This document shows, in pieces, positions 46,201 to 56,666 of a stretch of DNA of 64,000 nucleotides. Position 1 is the first letter of the stretch. The number at the start of each line of letters is the position of its first letter. Where the stretch lies: assembly GCA_030068145.1 (NCBI GenBank), contig JAPJBO010000201.1:124001-188000 (forward strand). Reading direction: 5' to 3'. The translations under genes were made by a program, and so were the position numbers. Source of the DNA: Diplonema papillatum (Eukaryota > Euglenozoa > Diplonemea > Diplonemida > Diplonemidae). Under the pieces are notes generated by a model that was given only the letters and a program-made list of their open reading frames with translations, was not told where the DNA came from and did no database searches.

Positions 46201-49200
46201 GAGCACTTTCATGGTCGCGCGGGCTGTTGGAGACGTGCAGCCGCTGGGCGACCGGAGGATCGACTTGCGGGGGGATCCGGTGGGCACGCGGACGTCCTCG
46301 GCGGAGAATTGCTCGCTTTCGTCCCTCGTCAGCGCGGAGTCGTACCCGTCGTGCAACGCCATCAGCGCCTTGAGCCACGAGGTGACGCCGCTGTACTGGA
46401 AGATGTTCCCCTGCCCGCTGGTGAGCGCGACCACGGGTATGCCCGCCGTGCTAGCCGCCGCGGCCGCGAAGTTCGCGCGCCCGGGTTTTTCCGCTGCGCC
46501 GCACGGTTTCACCGGCGCGCCGGCGACAAACCACTCGAACCGCTGGTGGATCCCCAGCAGCAGCGCGGTCTTCCCCGTGCCGGGCGCCCCGTCAACGAAC
46601 ATCCACCGCGCCGGCAGCGACTCCGCTTCGGCGTCATCGCTGGTGGGCTTCAAAAGCGGAGACGACACGTCCCGTCCCGGAGAGCCCGGGTCCGTCCTTT
46701 TCGCCGCCGTGGGCTGCGGGGGGTGCCTGTCACCCTGGGGATTCGAGAAGGGGGAGTGGGCGGGGCTGTGTCCGTCCTGCGGCAGCAGGGTCATCGGCGG
46801 CGGCGAAGGGGTGCGGTCGCGGCCGTCGCCGGGGGGCGAGTCGAACGCGGAAATCCCGCCGATTTGCAGCACCGGCGGCGGCTGCGCGGCGGCGTGCGGC
46901 GGCACGAGGGCCGGGCACGGCTCCTCGAGCGGCGGCGGCTCCGGCGACAGGTTGCCGACAGCCCCCGGGGATATCGGCGGCGCCGGTGGCGAGAAGCACG
47001 ACGGGTGCACCAGTGAGGGGGTCGTCGGGGTCGGATGGTCCGCCCGCACCCGGGCGGCCGCGGCGGCCGCGGCGCGGCGGGCCTCGGCCCGGTGGATGTC
47101 GGAGACGAACTGTTCATACGCAGCGAGCTCCGCGTTGCGGCCGAACACGCTCGGCTTCGGGTAGGCCTGCTCCTCACGAAGCTCGGCCGCCGGCAGCCGG
47201 AATGACCCGCTGGGGCCGTTGCTCTTGAGGGCGAACGACACCGCCAGCGCGCTGCCAGCGATGCTAAACCGCTGACGCGCACCCCCGTCCGCAAACGCGT
47301 TGTGCCTGTCCCCCGACGCGGTTCTAGGGCAGCCCCCCCGCACTCTCGAGTCGTCGGACCGCCGCCCGAGCGAGCGGAACGACCCATCGCTCCGCACCTT
47401 CTTCCCGAGGTGGAACGACAGCCGCGAGCGGTTCAAGGCGCTGAACCCAGGGGACATAGCGGAAAGGGATGGGCTTCCATCCACCCCTGGTATCGATCCG
47501 GTGTTCACCCTCCGGGAGACCGACGACGTCGTGCTCCGGCTGAACCGTTTGTCGTAGAACAGAGAGCCGGCGACCGACGAGCGGTGGCCACGTGTGGCGG
47601 TAGAGTCGATGGACGCCCTGCTTTTCCGGTGGGTCGAGCCTATGTTCGACCCTTGGTTCGACAGCGGCAGCGACGCGCCAGCCCCATACGCGGGGAGGTC
47701 GAGGACAGCCGCGGTGATGGTACCCGTTTTCCCCTTGACGCGGATGTCGAGCGTGGCTTCGAACACGACGACGTCGCTCACCTCCGCGTAGATCGTCTCG
47801 TCGACCACGACGACTCCGTCAAGCACCGGGTTCGAGCCGCCGCCGTCCGACCCGCTTGTCGACGACGCGGGCGGCTGCGCCGAATCGCGCCTGGTGGCCG
47901 CGAACGACATCAGCCGCGACGCGAGGTTGACCGAGTCTCCGAGCACCGTGTATTCCGCCCGGAAGTTGTTGCCAAGCTCCCCGCAGTACACCTTCCCGCG
48001 GGAGATTCCGATGCAGATGCCGCCGACCTCTGGGGACAGGCTCGATATGAGGTCGTGCGCGAGGTTCAGGGCGCGCGTGCTGTCGTCCGCGTGGACGAAC
48101 TGCGGGAGGCCGAAGCAGATGAGCGCGACGAGGCCCTTGTCATCGAACATCGCCTTGTTGCACACGCCGCCGTAACGGTGGCATGACTTCTGCAGCCCCG
48201 CAGCGACCTCGTACAGCGACTCTTCCTCGCCGGCGGTGGCGTCGGTGATCGAGCAGAACTTCACGAAGATGGTCACCACGGACCGTATGTCCGCGGCTCT
48301 ACTGCTCACGGCGGAGCCTTTGCCCGCATTTTTTGTGAGGTTGCGCGGCACGAAGGAACGGAGCAGCATCGCCGCGTCTTCGGACACTTCGACGTCTGGA
48401 ATGCCGCCCGGCTGCTGGTAGACGGGTGCGAACGGAGGAACGAGCATGGTCGATCGGTTTGCCAGGACCTGCTTCCCGGAGAAGCAGCCGTCCATGAACC
48501 CGCGCTTCCGCAGCACCTTTGTGGCGCTGCTGTGCACGACGATGTGCGCGGGCAGGCAGTCCTGGCACGCGGTCGCTGCGTCGTTCCACGTCTCGCCGCC
48601 GGCGAACAGGACCCAGCGGCCCCGGTACCCTCCCGCGATCACTATCGACACCGGTCCCACGGCCACCCCGAGCTTCAGCGAGATATCGACGTGGCGCCCG
48701 AGGAGGTCCACCGTCGCCGTTCCTGCATGTCGTGTTTCGGGGTTTGGGAATCATAGTCTAACGTTTAGGCAGAACACTGCCTCTCATGCATGATTGATGC
48801 TGACATCAAACTTTCTTGGAAGAAGACACGGGAGTGAAAAGTATGAATATAAACGTAGTTCAGTGGTGCCGCGTGAAGGGGTGACACATTTTTATAAGTA
48901 GAGCTCGATTTGTGATTTAACTTCTGCGTGAAAGAGGAGCGTTGTGCCGACGATGTGCGCGTCTTGCCGCCGGCGAACAGGACCGGTACCCTTCCACGGC
49001 CACCCCGAGCTTCAGCGAGATATCGACGTGGCGCCCGAGGAGGTCCACCGTCGCCTTCCTGCATGTCGTGTTTCGGGGTTTGGGAATATTAGTCTAACGT
49101 TTAGGCAGAACACTGCCTCTCATGCATGATTGATGCTGACATCAAACTTTCTTGCAAGAAGACAAGGGAGTGAAAAGTATGAATATAAACGTAGTTCAGT

Positions 49201-50151
49201 GGTGCCGGGTGAACGGGGTAATCTCAGGGCCGCCCACGTGATAAAGTCGTTGAGCGAATACTGACCAGCTGACAATCAGCCGGCTGATTTTTGGAATTTT
49301 TGGTCTGCCGATCGGAAGGTTTTTGCGACAACATCTTGACCTTGCGTCCGTGGGCGGCACAGCCAAAGCTTACACTCTTGAAAGCAGGTAACCAAAATGG
49401 GTCTTTTTTGTTGAACGCTTACGCCGGCCACTGAACCCAGATTCACCTGTGTTTCGTGTGGGCTTCAGCACATTTACCTCCTTTGATCTTTTGCAGCTGG
49501 CAGCCTCCTCAAGGACTTCCTACAAAGCAGGTGCTTATACAAAACCAAAATGGGTGGCACACCGGCAGAAGCGCTGATCATTTGCGCGCATTTGAGGGCG
49601 AACGCGCAGTTGGTGTCGGCGCCGGCGCTGCCGACGTGGAAGATGGCCATGATGGCGTCGCCGGCGAACTGTACGACGTCGCCGCGGAACGCGGCCAGGA
49701 TTTCGAGCACGCGGTCGAAATACGCGTTGAGGACGTTCGATATGCTCTCCGCCCCGTCCCCTGTGCACGACGAGCTCAGGATGCCCGTCAATGCGGTGAA
49801 CCCGACTACATCGATGCACATGACCGCGGTCCCCGGCAGGATGCTCGTCTTGTTCTCGAGACAAGGCTCCTCCAACCGGGAGAGATACTCGAGAATCCAG
49901 CGGGGGAGGTAATGCGCGAAGTTCGCCACGACCGCCGCCGCCCGTTGGCCGGGAGTCCTGTCTTGCGAGGTGCGCGCGGGTGCTTCTAGAGCGGCCAAGT
50001 CTGTGTCCCGGGTGGCCTTCAGCTTCACGAAGCGCATGGCTTTGAAGGGGTCACTGCCTATAGAAGACGATGTCTGCGATAGGCTCCGCTGCGAGTCGCT
50101 CGAGCTGCATCTTGACATGGCCAAGGCACGCGGACCGCTGTTTCCGGACAT
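37202..50151 (-). CDS. ADCY10-like: Soluble adenylyl cyclase (ADCY10-like), exons 1-4
   Basis: Exons are 50151-49563, 48722-45216, 38922-38492 and 37768-37202, about 1698 codons with matching phases (1, 1, 0). Class III cyclase domain C1 (about 105-260) has CIDVVGFTALT with D114 and a FAGDA motif near 164. C2 (about 342-475) reads FVKFCSI at the first metal position, so it may lack that Asp, but keeps YTVLGDSVNLASRL. After a Ser-rich linker comes a P-loop ATPase (GAPGTGKT at 908-915; LLLDDIHLVD near 1185). Exon 3 holds the ATPase lid (IYSEGVPGMAAMILTQL) and exon 4 a solenoid start (ASHFSTGEGHEQALVWYKRA). ADCY10-type enzymes make cAMP and respond to bicarbonate and calcium; that is family knowledge. 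The ATG of exon 1 is the first in frame, and an upstream exon is possible. The exon 2 donor (45215) has alternatives up to about 200 bp downstream. Confidence 0.85.
38932..39890 (+). repeat. 11-bp minisatellite, about 87 units, at the exon 3 acceptor
   Basis: The unit is GGGTACACAGT, with a minority GGATACACAGT variant. Because 11 is not a multiple of 3, every frame yields the same 11-residue repeat: TQWVHSGYTVG on the plus strand and VPTVYPLCTHC on the minus. No frame contains a stop. The array begins 9 nt from the start of cyclase exon 3 and ends exactly at the left inverted repeat of the 39891-45022 element. Read through without splicing, it is in frame with exon 3. Confidence 0.97.
40084..41060 (+). 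repeat. Direct array of about 240-bp tRNA-like units (left arm)
   Basis: Units start at about 40084, 40335, 40587, 40817 and 41055. Each contains GATGCACAAGCGTGTTCTGG, ACGTCTCCGTCCAAATTGTG and a B-box-like GGTTCAATCCCGGCAGC. They also carry short inverted phrases of the type GAACACGCTTGTG/CACAAGCGTGTTC. This suggests they began as a tRNA-related, Pol III-type repeat. Confidence 0.8.
41418..41490 (-). other. tRNA-like sequence in the centre of the composite element
   Basis: On the minus strand GTGTGGTTGAGTCG resembles an A box and GGGTTCAATCCCGG a B box, with a GGGCGACTTCGGAGCC middle arm. The D stem and acceptor stem do not close well, so it is scored as tRNA-like. The sequence and about 120 bp to its right recur at 43165-43340. 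Confidence 0.4.
41740..43100 (-). repeat. Inverted array of about 235-bp tRNA-like units (right arm)
   Basis: CGTCCAGCTGCCGGGATTGA, the reverse of the left-arm end, recurs at about 41914, 42149, 42384, 42619 and 42846, with a partial near 43083. Neighbouring units differ by only a few bases, so this arm expanded recently. With the left arm it forms an inverted repeat of about 3 kb around a centre near 41500. Confidence 0.8.
43165..43245 (-). other. tRNA-like sequence, second copy
   Basis: GTGTAGCTGAGTCGC (A-box-like) and CCGGGTTCAAACCCGG (T arm with a six-base loop) are spaced as in a tRNA. The other stems are weak. Its right flank repeats that of the copy at 41418-41490. Two further half-tRNA-like B boxes lie at about 43515-43545 and 44770-44810. 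Confidence 0.4.
43625..43795 (+). repeat. Short array TTGCCCATTCTCGAACA (left half of inner hairpin)
   Basis: About six units of roughly 28 bp are present. The reverse-complement array, TGTTCGAGAATGGGCAAAAA, is at 44815-44950, so the two can pair across about 1 kb. Confidence 0.85.
44815..44950 (+). repeat. Short array TGTTCGAGAATGGGCAAAAA (right half of inner hairpin)
   Basis: About five units are inverted relative to 43625-43795, ending just before a C run and the right terminal inverted repeat. Confidence 0.85.
48955..49135 (-). pseudogene. Decayed copy of the 5' end of cyclase exon 2
   Basis: Inside intron 1, the acceptor region and first part of exon 2 are repeated (GACGGTGGACCTCCTCGGGC, CACGTCGATATCTCGC, TCCTGTTCGCCGGCGGC), with several deletions inside the exon part and a one-base loss that breaks the frame. 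The upstream intron phrase GTTTAGGCAGAACACTGCC is also duplicated. The spacing from the real exon start is about 355 bp. Confidence 0.85.
49398..49544 (+). mobile_element. Type A retroposon, 5'-truncated, flanked by a 12-bp direct repeat
   Basis: The copy starts within the consensus at TGGGTCTTTTTTGTTGAACG and ends GTGCTTATACAAA. ACCAAAATGGGT occurs at 49391-49402 and again at 49544-49555 and may be a target-site duplication, though the left copy overlaps sequence resembling the element itself. The element is antisense to the cyclase gene, and its tail lies 18 nt from the exon 1 donor. Confidence 0.75.
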
Positions 50152-50522
50152 GGTGCTCTTCACCCCTCCGGCGCCCGGCGGCACGAAGAAAAGGCACGAG
50201 CGGGGGAGCAACGATTGCGGCGCGGGGTGGCTCTCTCAGGGTCCCAGGGACTGCTGAGGCGCGACGAAACCCGGCAGAATCTTTTTTTGTTTCGTGTTCT
50301 CTCTGCCTCTCTGTCTCTCGCACTCGTTCTCTCTCGGAAAGTCAGCGCGATAGCGATGACAACGAGAACACGAAAAAATTACAGGAGGGTGGGACCGGGC
50401 CCTGGGACTGCGAAGGCGTGACAACGTCTCTCTCACTCGCTCACTTACTGCCTGCCACCACACCTTTTTGGCTTGGTTTGATGTGGTCTCTGCCTCTCCC
50501 TCTCTCGAACTTCTTGCCTTTC

Positions 50523-50567
<45 letters not shown>

Positions 50568-51356
50568 TTTTCCGGCGGAGCTGCTGGTTGCGCGCGATGT
50601 TTGTTTGTGTGCTCCGGCCTTGACCAGCCAGCGTCGACCCTCGGTATCAAGTTCGTCTGGAACTTGTCCTTTTTTACCGTCCTTCTCTTCGCACACGTAC
50701 ACACACACGCACACAGCGTTTTTTTTTTTTTTTTTCTTTTTTTTTCCGACGACAGCAAGTGTCAGACTAGCCCACCCGAAGGCAGTTGTTTTCGTTAGGC
50801 AGGTTTACTCTACCGGCAGAAGTTGTTTGGGTTACCGACTTTTTTTTGGGGCGCGTCGGGACCAAGAAGCCTCGCGATGCGAGGTGTTCACCAGCCGTTG
50901 TAGCGAGGTTTTCTCTTCGTCGGATTCTTCTTTGATATAAATTCGCCGGACCTGCTGCACTGCGGGCAGTCTTTTATTTTCTTACCGGCAGATGCCGGGC
51001 AGGTGGAGCTCGGCGGTATTCGGGTGCATGTTTTGGTTTCCCAGTCGGTGTCTGTTCGGCTTTTTTTTTTTTTTTGGTGTGTTTGTTCTTCTACTTATTT
51101 CCTTTTGCCGTGAAGCCGCGACGGTCCCTGGGAGGGTCGTACTGGCTGGTGTCTTTGGACGTTTCTTTCGGTTCCTGTGTGGCTTGGGGTCAGTGCGCGT
51201 TTCCTGAGGGTAAAACTTCGGGGGGAGGGCCCATTCGGAGCCCGCGGCTAGCGGTGTTCGTACAGGCGAATCGCCCAGGCAACACTTGCTCACGCGGTGA
51301 GTGTGAGTTGTCCTTTGACAGAGCGAACCTGTGCCAGCTTTGCACGAAAGTCGATA
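50152..51356. other. Low-complexity spacer upstream of the cyclase gene
   Basis: It has T-rich tracts, a (TA)n run at about 50526-50560 followed by 11 Ts, a (CA)-rich stretch near 50695-50715, and long T runs at 50719-50736 and 51061-51075. It probably contains the cyclase promoter, or a further 5' exon that I could not define. Confidence 0.45.
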
Positions 51357-51600
51357 AGAGTTCGGGTTAGAATGCAAAGAATGGTATCTCTTCGCACGCG
51401 TGGCGTGTCATGCTTTCGCCTCTTCAGCTCGTCTTGATCGTCGCGCTCAGGCGCGCGTTTTGTGACTCGCTTCTCCTTCGACTGCTCGTCCAGGTACATG
51501 GGTTGCGCGTCGATTTCTGCTTCTTCACGGCGCTTCAAGGGCGATGCCCGCGCTTCGATGGGCGCTCGTCTACGCCGTTTTGTTGTCGCTGATGTTGTTC
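51357..51600 (+). repeat. Dispersed repeat B, third copy
   Basis: GGGTTAGAATGCAAAGAATG is followed by CTCGTCTTGATCGTCGC, CGACTGCTCGTCCAGGT and GGGCGATGCCCGCGCTTCGA, in the same order as 3931-4200 but without the ATCTGCATCGCC block. Confidence 0.65.
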
Positions 51601-54236
51601 GTCTTCTGCTGCTTCCGGGAGCAGGAACACGGTACGTTCCCTCGCGTCGCTCGTCTCGGTGCTGACGCGGGGCCCTCCGGCTCCGCTTTCCTCTTCTTCG
51701 TTGTTGCTTCTTCTTCTCTCGCCACGGCCGCCCGGTGGTGCCCCTTCCGACAGCACTGTTTGGACCTTCGACTCCGCAAGTCCGCGTTCCGGCTGCAGAG
51801 CTCGCATGTCGGCATGCCGTGGTCGAAAAACCGGTGGTGACTCGGCATGCGGTGTTGCGTGCAGAATTTTACCGCGAGACCATCGTCTTCCCTGTGATCG
51901 GTCTCACAGCACCAAGCCACCAAATTTCCCCGGCGTTTCGATGAGAGAACTGCACACAGCCTCAAGGGTGCAGTTGGTTCAAAAGAAAAAGTAAGATCTT
52001 GGAAAGTGGATGGAAGGTGGCCCTCGCCCAAGTTCGTTTCCCCGAGTAAAGGCAGTCACTCAACATTTCCTTGCACTAGTGATATCAGCTACAAAGACGT
52101 GTTCTAGCTTCTCCTTTCTTCATCTTGGCAGTTCTCGTCAGACAACGCGAAGAAGAGCAGAAACTTGCTCGCCTTCTTCTGTACGGGGGGCTGTTTGTAT
52201 TTCATTGTGGTGTCTTACCGACTACCGTATGCGGGTTTAATACGAAACGTGTAAATGTTTCTTAGCTACTTTTTTGGCCAAAGTGTTTCTTAATTAACGC
52301 GTTTCGTACTAAAAACATGGGGTCTGACGCACTTAGTGAAATTTGAAAACTGTTGAAACCCCATGATGATCCCCCATTTTTGTTCCCGAAAAACTTGGGT
52401 TTATCGAGCCTTTGAGCAGGAAAAACGTATCGCGGTCAGAGTATTAGCGACAAGAGCTCGCCTTCTTCTGTACGGGGCTGTTTGTATTTCATTGTGGTGC
52501 CTTACCGATTATTTTAACATTTGATCTAGCGCGCACGAGTATGCTAACTCGGATCTGGAACGAGTCCATGGAGAAGGAATGGCCCCGACCTTTGCATTTG
52601 CATTGGCACATGAGGAATTCATTTTGCATCCCCTCCATGTCTTTCGAGTACTGTCATCCATACTCATTCGAATCGGCATCCCTCTTCCTGAAACGCGAAC
52701 CATTGACTGTCATCCGCTGCGTGTTCGTCGGCGGTTGCACGCCTTACTCTTTCGGCTTCACTCTTCTCCCCGTATCGACAGCTCGCAGCCGACGGTGACC
52801 GATACCACACAACTCGAAGGGGATGGGGCAAAGGTAAAGCACAGCGAATTCGAATGCATCCTCTATCTCAGAGTGACGGTCTTTATTTTCATTGCGGGGA
52901 GACGGGGGGCGTGGGGATTGCAAGAACGTGCATGCCCAACACCGCACTGGTCCTGTCTGCACCGTTTCGGTCCTCTAAGCCACGGACGCATAGGCGGACC
53001 AGGGGGCGAACCTGAGGGCGCAGTCGGTCCGCCAGGCAGTTGTTCGTGGCCCGTCACAGCCAAGACCGCCCACGCTACGAGCGCACAGGCACATCCGTGC
53101 GGGGGGAGGGTGAGAAAGGGGGGGGGGCTGTTGCCCGAAACGGAACTATTCCAACTGCGGGATGAAGAGCTCGGAAACTGTGTCCGACCCTGTAGCTTGT
53201 CAAACTGTGCCGCTAGCTCGGAACTGTGTCGGACGACCCTATAGCGACCCTATAGCTCTATAGCTTGTCAAACTGTGCCCGTTAGCTCGGATGGAGAAAC
53301 ACTGGACAAGTGGGTAGTTAAGCGCAAAATTTTCAAGGTTCTTGCCAGCCGTGACGAGACTGTTCTTCCGCGGGTGAAAGAGGTTGCAGTGATCACAGTC
53401 GAGGGTAGGCCTTTGCTACTTGCACAACTCTGTACGTGCTTTGTGTTTCCCTGTATTGACGACAATCAACCGAGGTTGATGTACAGTCTGGTGTCTTTCA
53501 ACCTTTTCTTTTTACTTTGGCGGGCCACGTTCGTGCAGGATTGTAGTGATCGACTCCAGAATGTTCGCAATGTCGCCATTGTGCAGTTCCGACGACGACC
53601 GTGAGCGGTTGCACCCTAAGCGCAAAAAAGACCCGATTGCAGGTACGCTTGTCTCTCCCCCTTTTACCGCGGGTATTTATTTGCTTTTCCCTATCGAAAG
53701 TTTTTTTTTTTTTTTTTCCTCCAGGGAATGGCCACGAACTGTATTAATATTCCAACCAAGTCAGTCTGGGGATCACTCGGCGACATGCTCGAGAGGAAGC
53801 TGATCGCGTTGCTTGGCTTAGAAGCTCAGGAGAATACCGAGACGATAGTTTCGCGTCGTTCTTGCTCCCTCGCTCAATATAATACACGCTCACACCCCAA
53901 AGTCCATTTGGCAGCAATCTCCAGCTCGAGAGGACTCTGTTCGCTTGTTTGAACTGACGCTCGGGAGAACACTGCCATGGTGGCTTCAAGAAGATTCTGA
54001 CGGTATTCTACAGGCTGGGAGGAGAAGGAGACGTGGGGAGGTAGTGAAGCCGGTTTGACACCTTAATCTCGCATTCAGTACAGAAACCGATCCATCTCCA
54101 TCCTGGTAGGACAGCACCAAGCCATCATTTGCAGCTCCAGAAATGGATGACCTGGTGCAACATGCTAGATCGAGGTAGAGCATGCGATGCAGTTCCAGGG
54201 GATGGGGGTGGACCGGTTTAACACGGGTAATTGCAG
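51601..54236. other. Spacer, no supported gene
   Basis: Two copies of CTCGCCTTCTTCTGTACGGG followed by CTGTTTGTATTTCATTGTGG lie at about 52167-52225 and 52456-52512. A short tandem of CTATAGCTTGTCAAACTGTG occurs near 53190-53285. Open frames of up to 221 codons carry no recognisable motif. Confidence 0.4.
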
Positions 54237-54430
54237 CCACGCGCCACACGCACACGCTACGAGGTCCCACCGGCAGCAATGGACCCTCCGAAGAATCATT
54301 TCGCTTTGCTCCGAAGAACGCTTGCGGGAATCATTCTACCACGGTCCACACGGACACACTGCGAGGTCCCATCGGCAGCACGTCCTTTCGCTTCGCTCCG
54401 AAGAACACTTGCGAGAATCATTTCATCACG
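54237..54430 (+). repeat. Two-unit tandem duplication (about 95 bp)
   Basis: CGAGGTCCCACCGGCAGCA ... TCCGAAGAACGCTTGCGGGA is followed by CGAGGTCCCATCGGCAGCA ... TCCGAAGAACACTTGCGAGA, with a few substitutions and a small deletion. Confidence 0.75.
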
Positions 54431-54466
54431 GGTCTCTTGCCCTCTTTCGGAGAGCTCCTCAGCCGG

Positions 54467-54684
54467 AAATACTCGAGGGACTGCCTTGTGCTCATTTCGA
54501 AGGAGGCTAGCGGAGGAGAAAACAATACAAACTACAAAGTGGGTCTTTTTTGTTGAACGCTTACGCCCGCCACTAAACCCAGATTTACCTGTGTTTCGTG
54601 TGGGCTACAGCACATTGACCTCCTTTGATCTTCACAACTGGCAGTCTCCTCAAGCATTTCCTACAAAGCAGGTGCTTATACAAA
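54467..54684 (+). mobile_element. Type A retroposon, full length
   Basis: It runs from AAATACTCGAGGGACTGCC to CAGGTGCTTATACAAAAGC and is nearly identical to the copy at 36924. It is not inside a recognised gene. Confidence 0.8.
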
Positions 54685-54724
54685 AGCAACGTCGGGAGAT
54701 CCCGAAGAGGACTTGACTATTTTT

Positions 54725-54915
54725 TTTACCAAACATAAAATGTTGGAGAAAATGAGAAGCTCGTCGCCGCAAACCGTGGCGTTTTCACTTGCGTCCTGAA
54801 TCCAGCTTTACATAAAAAACGATCAGGCACTGCGTTCAACGAAAACAACTCTCTCTTCACATCATCATCATCATTAGTTTTGTATCAGCCGCGGTTGTGC
54901 GAGTGACGAGCTCTT
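54725..54915 (-). mobile_element. Type C retroposon, A-tailed
   Basis: On the minus strand it runs from GAGCTCGTCACTCGCAC to CCAACATTTTATGTTTGG and an A run. It matches 28755-28940. It abuts the preceding type A copy. Confidence 0.7.
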
Positions 54916-55268
54916 TTTTTTTTTTTGAAGGTCGAAAGAGTTCTACTCGCAATTAGGGGTGAATCGCCCCCCCAAAAAAAATGGAGCATCCAGTTTCGCA
55001 GGGGTCCCTGGTCTCCCGTTGGATTGGTTGCCTGGTTTTGTGAGCGTCTGACCTCTTTTTGGACGATTGTTCGCTTGAGGAGGGTCGTTAGAGTGAAAAT
55101 TCGCTGACGCACCGGGCTGCAGAGCCATCGGATGGCGTTCGGCGATAGCTTTTTTTTTTTTACTCGAATGACGACGCGTTTTTTGTACGATTTGTTTTTG
55201 TACATTTGCGCTGAAGGGAACATTTTCGGACTTGACGCGTGCAGTGTTTCTTTTCTCCCGGTGACGGC

Positions 55269-55518
55269 ACGTACCAGGGAAAGCCTGCTACACGGGAGCC
55301 AAGCTTCACGTGTTCGGCGGTACTGCAGAGCCATGGGCCTACGGGTCTGGCTACCGATTTCCCTAGCAATCAAGGCGTGGCGCACCTTGGGGCTTGGCGC
55401 TTGCGCTGAACACAAGCTTGTCGAGACGGTCAGCCACAGAGCAGAGCGGACGGGTTGTGGCACTGTGCTGCCTCCGACTCAAGCTTTGCAAGCTGTGGTT
55501 GACCGTCACGTTCCTTGA
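55269..55518 (+). repeat. Dispersed repeat G, copy 2
   Basis: GTACCAGGGAAAGCCTGCTA through CCAAGCTTCACGTGTTCGG to GTGGTTGACCGTCACGTTCC is close to 58611-58870 and to the reverse of 23935-24140. Confidence 0.75.
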
Positions 55519-56666
55519 ACCGGAGCAGCCTCTTTCCTTTTCCTTCCGGTGACGGCAAGCGTCGGACTAGCCCCCAGAGCACGGGTGTCCTTGCGTTTTG
55601 CCTCCTGGGCATGCCTGGCACAGGGGATTAGCTAGTATTGCCAAATTCGGACTGCGGTCCAAATCTGGTACAGTAGCTATATATAATCCCCTGCATGCCT
55701 CGAAGTGGCAGGAGCGCCAGTGGGCTTCAGGCGCACTTCCCAGGGGCCCAGCCTGTCGCAGCCGGCCGGTGCTCAGCGCAAACGACGGAAATGTCTGCAC
55801 GTTTCCTGCTATAAGGCAGCGAAGGCGGGCGTCCTCGGCTGTGCCGGGATCGAGACTGAGTAACTCTGGAGCAAGCATAGTGAGCACTGAAAGATGTGAG
55901 TCCCCCAAGGCAGTGCAAACCAAAGCTGCTGCCTGTAGTGTAGAGGAGAAGACGGGAAAAGAGCGCAGGGATGCGCTTGAGTAGGCGGAAGACTGCAGCT
56001 GCTCCAATGTCTGGCGCCGATGGGGCGGCTTCTTGTTTTCCTCATCAACCAATGAATCGAAGATTGTTGTTGGTGGAGATGAGGAGGGCGGTTGGCCAAT
56101 TTCGCCCACCTCCACGTGAATATCCTCTTGCCCTTGCTTGGACTTTCACGTACTCCTTCAGCGTCTTTGGACAACAACAAGAAAACACTCGGCTGGCGCT
56201 GTGAGCTCTCGAGGTGCCACCAGAAGTGTCCAGAAGAAGGTCACCTGCGAGTGACTCTCTATTTTTCAGAGCTCAATACACAAAAGTTGTACACGTAAAG
56301 AAGCTCGTCCGTTATACAGCAGGAGAGTCGGCACCATAGGTCCCGATCAATCGTGAAAGACTTCATCTGAACACCGCGAACTGTAGTCGTTCGTCATCAG
56401 CTAGCTGCTGTATCACAAGCGAGCGCATCCAGTTCCACGTCAAAAGCACGGTGGAACTGGTGGGATGTGAGTCTGCCAGTTGCAGTTGCCACGTACGAGG
56501 GGAACTCACCCACGCCGAGAATTTCCTCTGCCGCTGTATCGGAGTTCATCCTGTTTCATGCCACCAAGCACGATAGAGCTGGTGGGATGTAAATCTCAGT
56601 TGGCAGTTGCTACTTACAAAGGGGGGGCGGTTCACCCCCCGCTGGAACGCCGGGGTTGGGCTGGCG
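55519..56666. other. Spacer downstream of the Rieske gene
   Basis: It should contain the 3' untranslated region of the minus-strand Rieske gene. The phrase AGCTGGTGGGATGTRARTCT appears twice (near 56455 and 56577), suggesting a small diverged duplication. A minus-strand open stretch at 55567-56115 is not supported by motifs. Confidence 0.4.

Larger units (their letters stand above)
48723..49562 (-). other. Intron 1 of the adenylyl cyclase gene
   Basis: This 840-bp intron has donor CCG/GTGTGCC (phase 1) and acceptor ACATGCAG. Joining the exons reads CAQMISASAG then TATVDLLGRH, which restores the C1 domain. It contains a type A retroposon near the donor and a decayed copy of exon 2's start near the acceptor. 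Confidence 0.75.

Noticed and set aside
45805..47016. 403-codon plus-strand open frame opposite the cyclase
   Set aside because: It is an Arg/Pro-rich shadow of the GC-rich cyclase exon with no motif of its own. The same holds for the plus-strand frames at 12470-13426, 18399-19418 and 29469-31466.
52579..53244. 221-codon plus-strand open frame
   Set aside because: It has no motif, irregular composition and simple-repeat content near its end. I could not distinguish it from chance.
55567..56115. 182-codon minus-strand open frame next to the Rieske gene
   Set aside because: Its composition looks somewhat protein-like, but it has no ATG at the start, no recognised motif and no splice-supported continuation.
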